This document shows, piece by piece, positions 35,507 through 44,449 of a DNA stretch of 64,000 nucleotides. Below the pieces are notes generated by a model. It made no database searches and was not told the DNA's origin. It saw only the letters and a list, made by a program, of their open reading frames with translations. The stretch covers positions 6,266,546-6,330,545 of the forward strand of contig NZ_CP032157.1 in NCBI RefSeq assembly GCF_003555545.1, in the 5' to 3' direction. This DNA comes from Paraflavitalea soli. Its GTDB lineage: Bacteria; Bacteroidota; Bacteroidia; Chitinophagales; Chitinophagaceae. How positions within the stretch are numbered: the stretch's first letter is position 1; every line of letters begins with the position of its first letter. The position numbers and the translations under genes are program-made.

Positions 35507-36343
35507 ATGAAACAGCAAAATTTTAAACCATTGCTCAGCGTCATGGCTGCTGGTTTATTGTTTACGTCTTGTTATAAAAAATTTGATGAGAGCAGCTATG
35601 CTCCCAAGCTTGAGATCGCCGGTTATACCAGTTCCAAGGAAATTGCACCCACCAACCTGGTAGCCTATTGGGCTTTCAATGGTAATCTCATTGACAGTGT
35701 TTCCGGTACTGCAGGTGTTAATACCGGCACCAGCTTCGCCCCGGGTTATAAAGGGCAGGCCATGCAAGGCGCCCTCAATAGTTATGTAATAGCTACTCCC
35801 GGTGCTTCTATTACCGGTATGCATAGTTTTACTGTTGCCTATTGGGTCAACAGCCCCTTGCATCCTGCAGGTATAGCAGGGTTGGTAACGCTCTCCAATA
35901 ATTCCCAGTTCTGGGGTAATATCGAAATGTTCCTGGAGAATGGCGGCACGCTGGAAGCCATGAAGTTCAGGGCTAAAGTGATCAATAACGGTACCACGGA
36001 GATTGGTATTGATAAAGATGGTATTCCTAACTTTTATACCAAATGGAATCACCTGGCATTGTCTTATAACGAGACTACTTCCACTTTCAAGTTGTACGTG
36101 AATGGTTCCGTTTCCACTACCAAAACGGTAGCAGGATTAGGACCATTGAATTTTGTGAACAGTGGCAAGATGGTGTTTGGGGCCGATCAGTTTATGACAT
36201 CACCCAGTCTCACCAGCGGCCATGGTGCTGAGCCATGGGCCAGTTATTTAACAGGTCGCCTGGATGAAGTAAGGATTTACAACAAGGCCCTTAGCGATGC
36301 TGATGTAAGTGCATTGGTATTGCTGGAAGGCAGAGGTAAATAA
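35507..36343 (+). CDS. LamG/concanavalin-like surface glycan-binding lipoprotein
   Basis: This 278-residue lipoprotein has Cys22 in LLFTSC. After a short linker comes one LamG-type beta-sandwich (about 50-270: LVAYWAFNGNLIDSVSG, HSFTVAYWVNSP, WNHLALSYNETTSTFKLYVN, RLDEVRIYNKALSDADV). No catalytic residues are evident. Its place after susCD fits a surface glycan-binding protein. A hairpin terminator follows 10 nt after its stop, so it belongs to the highly expressed susCD part of the operon. Confidence 0.85.
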   Translation: MKQQNFKPLLSVMAAGLLFTSCYKKFDESSYAPKLEIAGYTSSKEIAPTNLVAYWAFNGNLIDSVSGTAGVNTGTSFAPGYKGQAMQGALNSYVIATPGASITGMHSFTVAYWVNSPLHPAGIAGLVTLSNNSQFWGNIEMFLENGGTLEAMKFRAKVINNGTTEIGIDKDGIPNFYTKWNHLALSYNETTSTFKLYVNGSVSTTKTVAGLGPLNFVNSGKMVFGADQFMTSPSLTSGHGAEPWASYLTGRLDEVRIYNKALSDADVSALVLLEGRGK

Positions 36344-36353
36344 TTGAACGATG

Positions 36354-36401
36354 GGGTATGAAAGAGGGAGTTGCTGAAACTGCCTCTTTTCATACCCTTT
36401 T
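36354..36401 (+). terminator. internal terminator between susCD-LamG and enzyme genes
   Basis: GGGTATGAAAGAGG (36354-36367) pairs with CCTCTTTTCATACCC (36383-36397) with one bulged base, followed by TTTTAT. It lies inside the locus, where partial termination would lower enzyme expression relative to SusCD. Confidence 0.75.
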
Positions 36402-36432
36402 ATAGTTTATCGTTACCACATGGAAATTATTA

Positions 36433-38115
36433 ATGATGAAATCGATCCCTGTTGTTTTATTGGGTTTAGTGCTACTGGGTATGGGTTGCGGCAAGGGCGG
36501 AAGCGATACGCCAGAGCCTCCACCACCACCTCCTCCATCTTCTTTCTCTTTTTCAGCGTTGAAAGTAGACGGCAGTTTTAATGGATTTTCTTATACCAGT
36601 ACAAGCTACCGGCCTGTCTTGAAATTTTCCTTCTCCACAAAGGTTAACCAAGCCACCGTCAGCGGTGCGGTATCCTTCAAAGCAAATGCCGGAGCTGCTG
36701 TTCCTTATTCCATTGCCATGGAAAATAATGACAGCACGATAGTCATTCAGTCTGCCGGAAATTTATCACCACTTACCCGGTATACCGTATCAGTGGCTAC
36801 CTCCCTCCAATCAAAAGACAATGGAAGCCTGCTATCGGCTATTGATGTAAACCTCTATACCAAAATTGATTCTTCCCGGAAGTTCCCCCAGATCACTGAC
36901 GAGCAGTTGCTGGATAAAGTGCAGCAACAGACCTTCAAATACTTCTGGGATTTTGCCCATCCCGTTTCAGGCCTCGCCAGGGAGAGAAACACTTCCGGCG
37001 ATATTGTCACCTCTGGTGGGTCGGGCTTTGGCATCATGGCCATGGTCGCGGCTGTCAATCGTGGGTTTATTACCCGCACACAAGGCCTTACCCGCATGCA
37101 AACCATCGTAGCCTTCTTAAAAAATACAGCGCAAAAATTTCATGGCGCATTTCCCCACTGGCTCAACGGCGCCACAGGGGCAGTAGTACCTTTCAGTACC
37201 AAAGATAACGGCGCCGACCTGGTAGAGACTTCTTACCTCATCCAGGGGCTGCTGGCTGCCCGGCAATATTTTAATGGTGTCGATGCGGCAGAAACAACCT
37301 TGCGTGCCGATATCAATACCATATGGAATGGGGTAGAGTGGAGCTGGTTCAGACAGAACAACCAGGATGTTCTGTACTGGCACTGGAGTCCCGATTATGC
37401 CTGGCAAATGAACCTGCCTATTAAAGGATGGAATGAATGCCTTATTACCTATATCCTTGCCGCTTCTTCCACTACGTCAGCGATTCCCAAATCAGTATAT
37501 ACAGGAGGATGGACCGCTAATGGCGCCAATGGTTTTACCAATGGCAATACCTATTACGGCCTTACCTTACCACTCGGACCAGCATATGGCGGCCCCCTGT
37601 TCTTTTCCCATTATTCTTTTTTAGGGGTTAACCCCAATGGACTTACAGATACCTATGCCGCTTACCAGTCGCAGGTAGTCAACCATTCCCGGATCAATTA
37701 TGAATATTGCAAAGCCAATCCAAAGACTTATTTCGGATATAGCGACTCCTGCTGGGGCCTTACGGCCAGCGATATTGCTGGTGGTTATGCTGCCAGTTCA
37801 CCGGCCAATGACCTGGGTTTCATTGCGCCAACAGCCGGGTTGTCATCCTTTCCCTATACGCCTGTCGAATCCATGAAGGCATTAAAGTTCTTTTATTATG
37901 TGCTGGGCGATAAACTCTGGAAGGAATATGGTTTTGTAGATGCCTTCTCGTTAAAAGACCCCTGGTTTGCCGATTCCTTCCTCGCCATTGATCAGGGTCC
38001 CATTATCGTAATGATCGAAAACCACCGCACTGGCTTGCTTTGGAACCTCTTTACCAGTTGCCCCGAAGTAAAAGCGGGCATGAAAAATCTTGGCTTTACA
38101 GCACCTTACTTATAA
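36433..38115 (+). CDS. GH144-type glucanase lipoprotein (glycoamylase-like) with Ig-like domain
   Basis: This 560-residue surface lipoprotein has Cys19 (LLGMGC), a proline-rich linker (about 28-35) and a bacterial Ig-like domain (about 40-145). A C-terminal glycoamylase-like (PF10091) catalytic domain follows, beginning QQQTFKYFWDFAHP. Conserved blocks include TSGGSGFGIMAMV, WHWSPDYAWQMN, GWNECLITYILAAS and AIDQGPIIVMIENHRTGLLW. This family contains the endo-beta-1,2-glucanase of Chitinophaga (GH144), so cleavage of beta-1,2-glucan outside the cell is the best guess. A second ATG (36436) directly follows the first. A close paralogue starts 13 nt downstream. Confidence 0.85.
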   Translation: MMKSIPVVLLGLVLLGMGCGKGGSDTPEPPPPPPPSSFSFSALKVDGSFNGFSYTSTSYRPVLKFSFSTKVNQATVSGAVSFKANAGAAVPYSIAMENNDSTIVIQSAGNLSPLTRYTVSVATSLQSKDNGSLLSAIDVNLYTKIDSSRKFPQITDEQLLDKVQQQTFKYFWDFAHPVSGLARERNTSGDIVTSGGSGFGIMAMVAAVNRGFITRTQGLTRMQTIVAFLKNTAQKFHGAFPHWLNGATGAVVPFSTKDNGADLVETSYLIQGLLAARQYFNGVDAAETTLRADINTIWNGVEWSWFRQNNQDVLYWHWSPDYAWQMNLPIKGWNECLITYILAASSTTSAIPKSVYTGGWTANGANGFTNGNTYYGLTLPLGPAYGGPLFFSHYSFLGVNPNGLTDTYAAYQSQVVNHSRINYEYCKANPKTYFGYSDSCWGLTASDIAGGYAASSPANDLGFIAPTAGLSSFPYTPVESMKALKFFYYVLGDKLWKEYGFVDAFSLKDPWFADSFLAIDQGPIIVMIENHRTGLLWNLFTSCPEVKAGMKNLGFTAPYL

Positions 38116-38128
38116 TATTATTACGTGT

Positions 38129-39544
38129 ATGAAGAACTTGATCGCACTTATAACATTGCCCATTGTTTTATTGGTGGGTTGTGCCTCTGCAGATAATAAG
38201 CCTGCTGACGACAAATCAACCACAGATACCCTGGCTGCCGATAATGGCGGCGCCGCCTTATCAGACTCGGCTTTGTTTCGCCTGGTACAACAACAAACCT
38301 TCCAGTATTTCTGGGACGGGGCCGAACCAACCAGCGGCATGGGCAGGGAAAGATTTCACGCCGACAATATTTACCCGGACAACGATAAAAACATCGTAAC
38401 CAGCGGAGGTAGTGGATTTGGCGTGATGGCTATCCTGGTGGGTATTGAGCGTGGGTTCATTACCCGGGAGGAAGGAAGGGCAAGGCTGGAAAAGATCGTC
38501 GGCTTTTTGGAAAAGGCCGATCGCTTTCACGGCGCCTGGTCACACTGGATCAATGGCGAAACCGGAAAAGTAAAGCCCTTTGGTCAAAAAGACAATGGCG
38601 GCGACCTGGTAGAATCTTCCTTCCTGTTGCAAGGTCTTCTTTGTGTACGTCAGTATTTCGCAAAGGGCAACGAAGCAGAAAAACAATTGGCTGCCCGGGC
38701 CGACAAACTGTGGAAAGAGGTTGACTTTAACTGGTACCGCAATGGAAAGAACGTGTTGTACTGGCACTGGAGCCCCTCTTATGGATGGGAGATGAACTTT
38801 GCAGTACATGGATACAACGAATGCCTCATTATGTATGTATTGGCCGCTTCTTCTCCCACTCACGGTGTGCCTGCTGAAGTATACCACGAAGGTTGGGCCG
38901 AAAACGGGAAGATTGTAGCTAATCCCCCGCTCAAAACAGGAACGGATAGCATCACCTTTAAATACCAGCTGCACCTGCGTCACCAGGGCAATCCGCCCAA
39001 CGGCGGGCCTCTGTTCTGGGCCCATTATTCTTACCTCGGTCTTGATCCGAGAGGACTAAAGGATAAGTATGCAGATTATTGGGAAGAAACAAAGAACCAG
39101 GCGCTGATCAATTACGAGTGGTGTGTGGCCAACCCCAAAAAATACAAGGGATATGGTCCGGACAACTGGGGCCTCACCGCCAGCTATTCGGTAGATGGCT
39201 ATGCTGCTCATGCGCCGGACAACAAAAACGACCTGGGCGTTATATCTCCTACCGCAGCCCTTTCTTCTTTTCCCTATACACCCGATCAATCCATGGCAGC
39301 TATGAAGCATTGGTACACTACTATGAAAGATAAGTTGTGGGGACCTTATGGATTTTATGATGCATTCAGCGAAACTGCCAACTGGTACCTGCCCCGTTAC
39401 CTGGCTATTGACCAGGGTCCCATTGTGGTGATGATGGAAAACCACCGCACTGGCTTGTTGTGGCAATTGTTTATGAGCTGCCCCGAAGTAAAAACGGGGT
39501 TAAAGAAATTAGGTTTTGAAAGCCCTTACCTGAAAGAGAAATGA
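38129..39544 (+). CDS. GH144-type glucanase lipoprotein, second paralogue
   Basis: This 471-residue lipoprotein has Cys18 (IVLLVGC), a short Asp/Thr-rich linker and the same glycoamylase-like catalytic domain as the preceding gene (QQQTFQYFWDGAEP, TSGGSGFGVMAIL, WHWSPSYGWEMNFAVHGYNE, AIDQGPIVVMMENHRTGLLW). It lacks the Ig-like domain. The two are clear tandem paralogues but well diverged, so they may split endo- and exo- (for example sophorose-releasing) activities; this is inference. ATG 38129 follows the upstream stop by 13 nt, and its stop codon overlaps the next ATG (ATGA). Confidence 0.86.
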   Translation: MKNLIALITLPIVLLVGCASADNKPADDKSTTDTLAADNGGAALSDSALFRLVQQQTFQYFWDGAEPTSGMGRERFHADNIYPDNDKNIVTSGGSGFGVMAILVGIERGFITREEGRARLEKIVGFLEKADRFHGAWSHWINGETGKVKPFGQKDNGGDLVESSFLLQGLLCVRQYFAKGNEAEKQLAARADKLWKEVDFNWYRNGKNVLYWHWSPSYGWEMNFAVHGYNECLIMYVLAASSPTHGVPAEVYHEGWAENGKIVANPPLKTGTDSITFKYQLHLRHQGNPPNGGPLFWAHYSYLGLDPRGLKDKYADYWEETKNQALINYEWCVANPKKYKGYGPDNWGLTASYSVDGYAAHAPDNKNDLGVISPTAALSSFPYTPDQSMAAMKHWYTTMKDKLWGPYGFYDAFSETANWYLPRYLAIDQGPIVVMMENHRTGLLWQLFMSCPEVKTGLKKLGFESPYLKEK

Positions 39545-41367
39545 AAAAGAAATATAAATTCTCCACAAGCAGCGCAGTAGCAAGGATGTATATGCATGTA
39601 TGGCTTTTGTGTGTGATGATAGTGCTCTATGGATCATTTGAAGCCATACATGCCCAATCAAAACCGGCTACTTATTGCAATCCCATCAATATCGACTATG
39701 GCTACTCACCCATCCCCAATTTTAGTGAATGGGGCAGGCACCGTGCTACCGCCGATCCTGTGATCGTAAATTATAAAGGCGATTATTATTTGTTCTCCAC
39801 CAACCAATGGGGTTATTGGTGGAGTAGTGACCTCAGTAACTGGCATTTTATTTCCCGCCGATTCCTCAAGCCCTGGCATAAAGTATATGATGACCTATGC
39901 GCCCCTGCCGTATGTGTAATGGGTGATACTATGCTCGTATTTGGCTCTACCTATACCAGCAATTTCCCCATCTGGATGAGTACCGATCCCAAAGCCAACC
40001 AATGGAAGGAAGCCGTCGATTCATTTGCGATCGGTGGCTGGGACCCTGATTTCTTCCCCGATGATGATGGTAAGCTGTACATGTACAATGGCAGCAGCAA
40101 CAGGTACCCTTTGTACGGAGTGGAGTTAAACCGGAAAACCCTTCAGCCCATCGGCGCCCGGAAAGAAATGTACCTGCTGGAAGATTGGCGATATGGCTGG
40201 CAGCGCTTTGGTGAATACCTCGACAATACTTTCCTGGACCCCTTCATTGAAGGCGCCTGGATGACCAAACACAATGGTAAGTACTACTTGCAATACGGTG
40301 CTCCTGGTACCGAGTTCAGCGGTTATGCCGACGGTGTAGTGGTGGGCGATCATCCATTGGGTCCCTTTACACCCCAGCCCGATCCGTTTAGCTATAAGCC
40401 CGGCGGCTTTGCCCGGGGTGCGGGACATGGCAGTACCTTCCAGGACAACCAGCACAACTGGTGGCATATCTCTACCATCGCCATCTCTGTAAAGAATAAT
40501 TTCGAGCGTCGCCTGGGATTGTGGCCGGCCGGCTTCGACAACGATGGCGTGATGTGGTGTAATACCGCCTTTGGCGATTACCCCCATTACCTGCCTTCCG
40601 CCGCTTCTCACCAGGGAGCCACAGGGGGAAACACGGGCTGGATGCTGCTCAATTACAATAAACCAGTAGCCGTATCCTCCACCCTGGCCAGCTATTATGC
40701 CAACTATGCGGTAGATGAGAATATCAAAACGTATTGGAGCGCCGCTACTGCCAACAAAGGCGAATGGATACAGACCGATCTCGGCAACCTCAGTACCGTC
40801 AATGCCATCCAGATCAATTATGCCGACCAGGATGTTTCCTTCCCCAAAGCGATGGATACCGTCTTCTTGGGCAAAACAGTAAGGCTGTACCACCAATACA
40901 AGCTCTACCATTCGGAGGACGGTAAGAAATGGAAACTCCTGGTGGATAAAAGCAACAACAAGACCGATGTGCCCCACGATTATATAGAGCTGGAACAACC
41001 CGTACAAACCCGGTTCATAAAACTGGAGAACATCCATATGCCAACCGGTAAGTTTGCGGTGAGCGGCCTGCGGGTGTTTGGCAATGGAAATGGCAGCAAG
41101 CCCGATTCCGTCAGATCCTTTATGGTGCTGCGTACGGAAAAAGACAAACGCAGCGCCTGGATCAAATGGTCGCCGGTCGACAATGCCTACGCGTACAATA
41201 TCTATTTCGGCACAGCTCCCGGTAAATGGTACAATTGCATCATGGTGCACAATGTCAATGAATACTATTTTAAAGGCATGGACAGAACTTTGCCCTATTA
41301 TTTTTGTATTGAATCTGTCAACGAAAATGGGGTATCTAAAAAAGCCCATATCATGAAAGTGGAATAG
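39541..41367 (+). CDS. GH43-like enzyme with F5/8-type C and FN3-like domains
   Basis: This 608-residue exported protein has a signal peptide ending near IHAQ (residue 39). The N-terminal domain is a five-bladed propeller: HRATADPVIVNYKGDYYLFS has the catalytic base Asp, WDPDFFPDDDGKLYMYNG the pKa modulator, and FIEGAWMTKHNGKYYLQY the acid Glu. A discoidin-like domain follows (ASYYANYAVDENIKTYWSA), and then an FN3-like module (RSAWIKWSPVDNAYAYNIYF). GH43 enzymes usually remove arabinose, xylose or galactose, so this may trim side chains. Its ATG overlaps the previous stop by 4 nt. Confidence 0.82.
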   Translation: MKKKYKFSTSSAVARMYMHVWLLCVMIVLYGSFEAIHAQSKPATYCNPINIDYGYSPIPNFSEWGRHRATADPVIVNYKGDYYLFSTNQWGYWWSSDLSNWHFISRRFLKPWHKVYDDLCAPAVCVMGDTMLVFGSTYTSNFPIWMSTDPKANQWKEAVDSFAIGGWDPDFFPDDDGKLYMYNGSSNRYPLYGVELNRKTLQPIGARKEMYLLEDWRYGWQRFGEYLDNTFLDPFIEGAWMTKHNGKYYLQYGAPGTEFSGYADGVVVGDHPLGPFTPQPDPFSYKPGGFARGAGHGSTFQDNQHNWWHISTIAISVKNNFERRLGLWPAGFDNDGVMWCNTAFGDYPHYLPSAASHQGATGGNTGWMLLNYNKPVAVSSTLASYYANYAVDENIKTYWSAATANKGEWIQTDLGNLSTVNAIQINYADQDVSFPKAMDTVFLGKTVRLYHQYKLYHSEDGKKWKLLVDKSNNKTDVPHDYIELEQPVQTRFIKLENIHMPTGKFAVSGLRVFGNGNGSKPDSVRSFMVLRTEKDKRSAWIKWSPVDNAYAYNIYFGTAPGKWYNCIMVHNVNEYYFKGMDRTLPYYFCIESVNENGVSKKAHIMKVE

Positions 41368-41401
41368 TAAATTTGACGATCTATTTTTTCAACCAACCAA
41401 T

Positions 41402-42115
41402 ATGCAACCAGTACAACGATCCCTTGTCCCAACGTTTATGTACCGTAGTCGTTTTTTTCCGGTGGCTCAAAGAGCGCTGTTTATGCTTGTTTTGCTCATA
41501 TCCACCTGCCAGCTACAGGCTCAGGAAGGCCTTTGGGGTGAAATAAAAGCCTTTAAAAAACAGGACAGCCTGCAACCTCCTCCAAAAAATGCTATCTTGT
41601 TTGTCGGCAGCTCTTCCTTCCGTTTGTGGCATGATGTACAGACCGCCTTTCCGGCCTATACCATCATCAACCGCGGCTTTGGCGGTTCCACTTTACCGGA
41701 TGTAATTCAGTATGCCGATGATATCATTTTCCCCTATCAGCCCAAAGAGATTGTGATCTATTGTGGTGAGAATGATATTTCTTCCTCCGATACCATCACC
41801 TCCAAGACCGTCTTTGCCCGCTTTGAAAAATTGTTTACCCTCATCCGTAAGAAACTGCCCAAAGTGCCCGTAGTCTTTGTGGCCATGAAGCCCAGCCCCA
41901 GCCGCGAGAAGTTTCACCAAAAGCTGGTGCAGGCCAACCTGCTGATCAAAAACTTCCTTTCCCGCCAATCCAAAACCGGCTATGTAGATGTGTATAAGCT
42001 GATGATGGAGAATGGGAAGCCCAATGAGAGTTTATATATAAATGACAGGCTGCACATGAATGCCAAAGGATACGCCATCTGGCAAAAAGCCATTCAACCT
42101 TACCTGATCAAATAA
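41402..42115 (+). CDS. SGNH/GDSL-family hydrolase
   Basis: This 237-residue exported esterase has a hydrophobic signal segment (about 22-41, ending QLQAQEG). SGNH blocks are present: block I LFVGSSSFRLW (GSSS 69-72), the Gly block NRGFGGST, block III YCGENDISSSD and block V NDRLHMN with the catalytic Asp and His. Such enzymes remove acetyl or other acyl groups from sugars. In this locus it may deacylate substituted glucan. The start may instead be the ATG at residue 13 (41438). It is 34 nt after the GH43-like gene and 44 nt before bglX. Confidence 0.82.
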   Translation: MQPVQRSLVPTFMYRSRFFPVAQRALFMLVLLISTCQLQAQEGLWGEIKAFKKQDSLQPPPKNAILFVGSSSFRLWHDVQTAFPAYTIINRGFGGSTLPDVIQYADDIIFPYQPKEIVIYCGENDISSSDTITSKTVFARFEKLFTLIRKKLPKVPVVFVAMKPSPSREKFHQKLVQANLLIKNFLSRQSKTGYVDVYKLMMENGKPNESLYINDRLHMNAKGYAIWQKAIQPYLIK

Positions 42116-42159
42116 CATTACCGGAAAGGATTAACCGGTATTATATAAAATAAGCGCAT

Positions 42160-44427
42160 ATGCTCAGAAAATTATGTACGCTTGCTATGCTGATAGCTTG
42201 CCTGCAAGCGAATGCCCAGCTGAACAAGGAGGTTAAAATGAACCAGTTCATTACCGCCCTCATGCAGAAGATGACACTGGAAGAAAAGATAGGCCAGCTC
42301 AACCTGCCATCCGTTGGTTTTGATGTGACAGGCCCTATATTGAGCCAGGGCGTGGAAGATAAAATTAAGAAGGGGCTGGTAGGGGGTGTATTCAATACCT
42401 ACACACCAGTAGCCGTGCGCAAACTGCAGGACATTGCCGTCAATGAAACCCGCTTAAAGATACCCCTCCTCTTTGGTTATGATGTGATACATGGTCACCG
42501 CACCATATTCCCCATCCCCCTTGGCCTGTCGGCCACCTGGGACCCCAAACTGGTAGAGCGTACCGCCCGCGCAGCCGCTGATGAAGCTACTGCCGATGGG
42601 CTTAACTGGGCTTACTCTCCCATGGTAGACATTGCCCGCGATCCACGCTGGGGCCGTGTCAGTGAAGGAGCCGGTGAAGATCCCTGGCTGGGTTCACAAA
42701 TGGCCCGGGCCATGGTAAAAGGTTACCAGGGTACGGATTATGTCCATGACAACACACTCCTGGCTTGTGTAAAGCACTTTGCTTTGTATGGTGCTGCAGA
42801 AGCCGGCAGGGATTACAATACCGTCGACATGAGCCGTGTGAAGATGTACAATGAATACCTGCCTCCCTACAAAGCAGCCATCGATGCAGGCGTAGCCACC
42901 GTAATGACTTCCTTCAATGAAATAGATGGTATACCCGCTACCGCCAATAAATGGTTGCTCACCGATCTGCTGCGCAAGCAATGGGGCTTCAAAGGAATGA
43001 TCGTGACCGACTATACCGCCATCAATGAAATGATGGCCCATGGTATGGGCGATGCGAAGAAAGTAGGAGAGCTCTCCCTCAATGCCGGAGTAGACATGGA
43101 TATGGTGGGTGAGATATTTCTGAATTATGGCGCCGACCTGGTGAAGTCAGGTAAAGTTTCACAAGCGGTGATAGATGCAGCCTGCCGCCGTGTACTGGAG
43201 CAGAAATACAAGTTGGGTTTATTTGATGATCCTTACCGCTATGTGAATGAAGCGCGCAATAAAACGGCGATCATGAATGCCGAAAAGATCCTGCTCAGCA
43301 AAGAAGCAGCCATCAAAAGCATGGTACTGCTGAAGAATGCCAACCAGGCCCTGCCGTTGAATGCTGCAAAGAAGATTGCCTTTATTGGCCCCCTCGTAAA
43401 GGATCAACGTAACCTCATCGGTAACTGGAGTGGCGCCGGCGATTATAAGAAAGCCGTCAGCATCTGGGCCGCACTGGAACAGAAGTTTGGAGCCGATAAG
43501 TTTTTATATGCCAAAGGTTGTAACCTGGTAGACGATGCCGGCTTGCGCAAAAGGCTCAACGACCATGATGGCCAGATCGTGCCCGATGAAAAAACGCCCG
43601 ATCAGCTGATTGCCGAAGCGGTGCAAACGGCACAGCAGGCCGATGTAGTGGTAGCCGTATTGGGCGAAGCTTTTGGTATGACCGGTGAGGCTGCCAGCCG
43701 TAGCATGATCGGCCTGCTCGACAACCAGGTGGAACTCCTGAAAGCCCTGAAGAAAACGGGCAAGCCCATCGTATTGGTGCTCATGAATGGCCGCCCGCTC
43801 ACCCTCTCCTGGGAAGACCAGAATATGGAAGCCATCCTCGAGACCTGGTTTGGTGGTACCCAGGCAGGCCCGGCCATTGCCGATGTATTGTTTGGCGAAG
43901 CCAACCCCTCCGGCAAGCTCAGCATGACCTTTCCCCGCAATGTAGGTCAGGTGCCCATCTATTACAATGCCAAGAATACCGGCCGTCCCTACGACGAGAA
44001 CCAGAAATATACCTCCAAATACCTCGATGTGCCCAATTCGCCCCTGTATCCTTTTGGACATGGCCTTAGCTATACCACCTTTGGTTATGGAGATATTAAA
44101 CTCAGCAAAACATCCATCACCCCAGCCGATAAATTGCAGGTTACCGTCAATGTGACCAACACCGGCAATGTAGAGGGTGAAGAAACCGTGCAGCTGTACA
44201 TCCGCGACCTGGTGGGCAGTATTACCCGGCCCGTAAAACAATTGCGTCGTTTTGAAAAGGTAACACTCAAAAAAGGAGAGAGCCGCGAAGTAAGCTTTAC
44301 CCTCACGGTGGAAGACCTGAAGTTTTTCAATAGCGACCTCAAATGGGTGGCTGAACCCGGCGACTTCCATGTATTTGTAGGTACCAATTCTCAGGAGGTG
44401 AAGCAAGCTGCTTTCAGTTTGAAATAA
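42160..44427 (+). CDS. bglX: GH3 beta-glucosidase (BglX-like)
   Basis: This 755-residue periplasmic enzyme has a signal peptide (LACLQANAQ), a GH3 N-terminal barrel, a C-terminal domain and a fibronectin-III-like domain (VNVTNTGNVEGEETVQLYIR). The nucleophile is Asp284 in MIVTDYTAIN, and KHFALYGAAEAGRDYN is the typical KH block. It releases glucose from the ends of beta-gluco-oligosaccharides. In a GH144 locus it would finish digestion of beta-1,2-gluco-oligosaccharides such as sophorose; GH3 enzymes with that role are known in other Bacteroidota. It lies 22 nt before the sulfatase. Confidence 0.9.
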   Translation: MLRKLCTLAMLIACLQANAQLNKEVKMNQFITALMQKMTLEEKIGQLNLPSVGFDVTGPILSQGVEDKIKKGLVGGVFNTYTPVAVRKLQDIAVNETRLKIPLLFGYDVIHGHRTIFPIPLGLSATWDPKLVERTARAAADEATADGLNWAYSPMVDIARDPRWGRVSEGAGEDPWLGSQMARAMVKGYQGTDYVHDNTLLACVKHFALYGAAEAGRDYNTVDMSRVKMYNEYLPPYKAAIDAGVATVMTSFNEIDGIPATANKWLLTDLLRKQWGFKGMIVTDYTAINEMMAHGMGDAKKVGELSLNAGVDMDMVGEIFLNYGADLVKSGKVSQAVIDAACRRVLEQKYKLGLFDDPYRYVNEARNKTAIMNAEKILLSKEAAIKSMVLLKNANQALPLNAAKKIAFIGPLVKDQRNLIGNWSGAGDYKKAVSIWAALEQKFGADKFLYAKGCNLVDDAGLRKRLNDHDGQIVPDEKTPDQLIAEAVQTAQQADVVVAVLGEAFGMTGEAASRSMIGLLDNQVELLKALKKTGKPIVLVLMNGRPLTLSWEDQNMEAILETWFGGTQAGPAIADVLFGEANPSGKLSMTFPRNVGQVPIYYNAKNTGRPYDENQKYTSKYLDVPNSPLYPFGHGLSYTTFGYGDIKLSKTSITPADKLQVTVNVTNTGNVEGEETVQLYIRDLVGSITRPVKQLRRFEKVTLKKGESREVSFTLTVEDLKFFNSDLKWVAEPGDFHVFVGTNSQEVKQAAFSLK

Positions 44428-44449
44428 CAGCAACCCAATCACGCATGCA

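Noticed and set aside
40126-41349. 407-codon open frame on the minus strand
   Set aside because: It lies fully antisense to the GH43-like gene, has no family resemblance or signal sequence, and results from the codon usage of the real gene.
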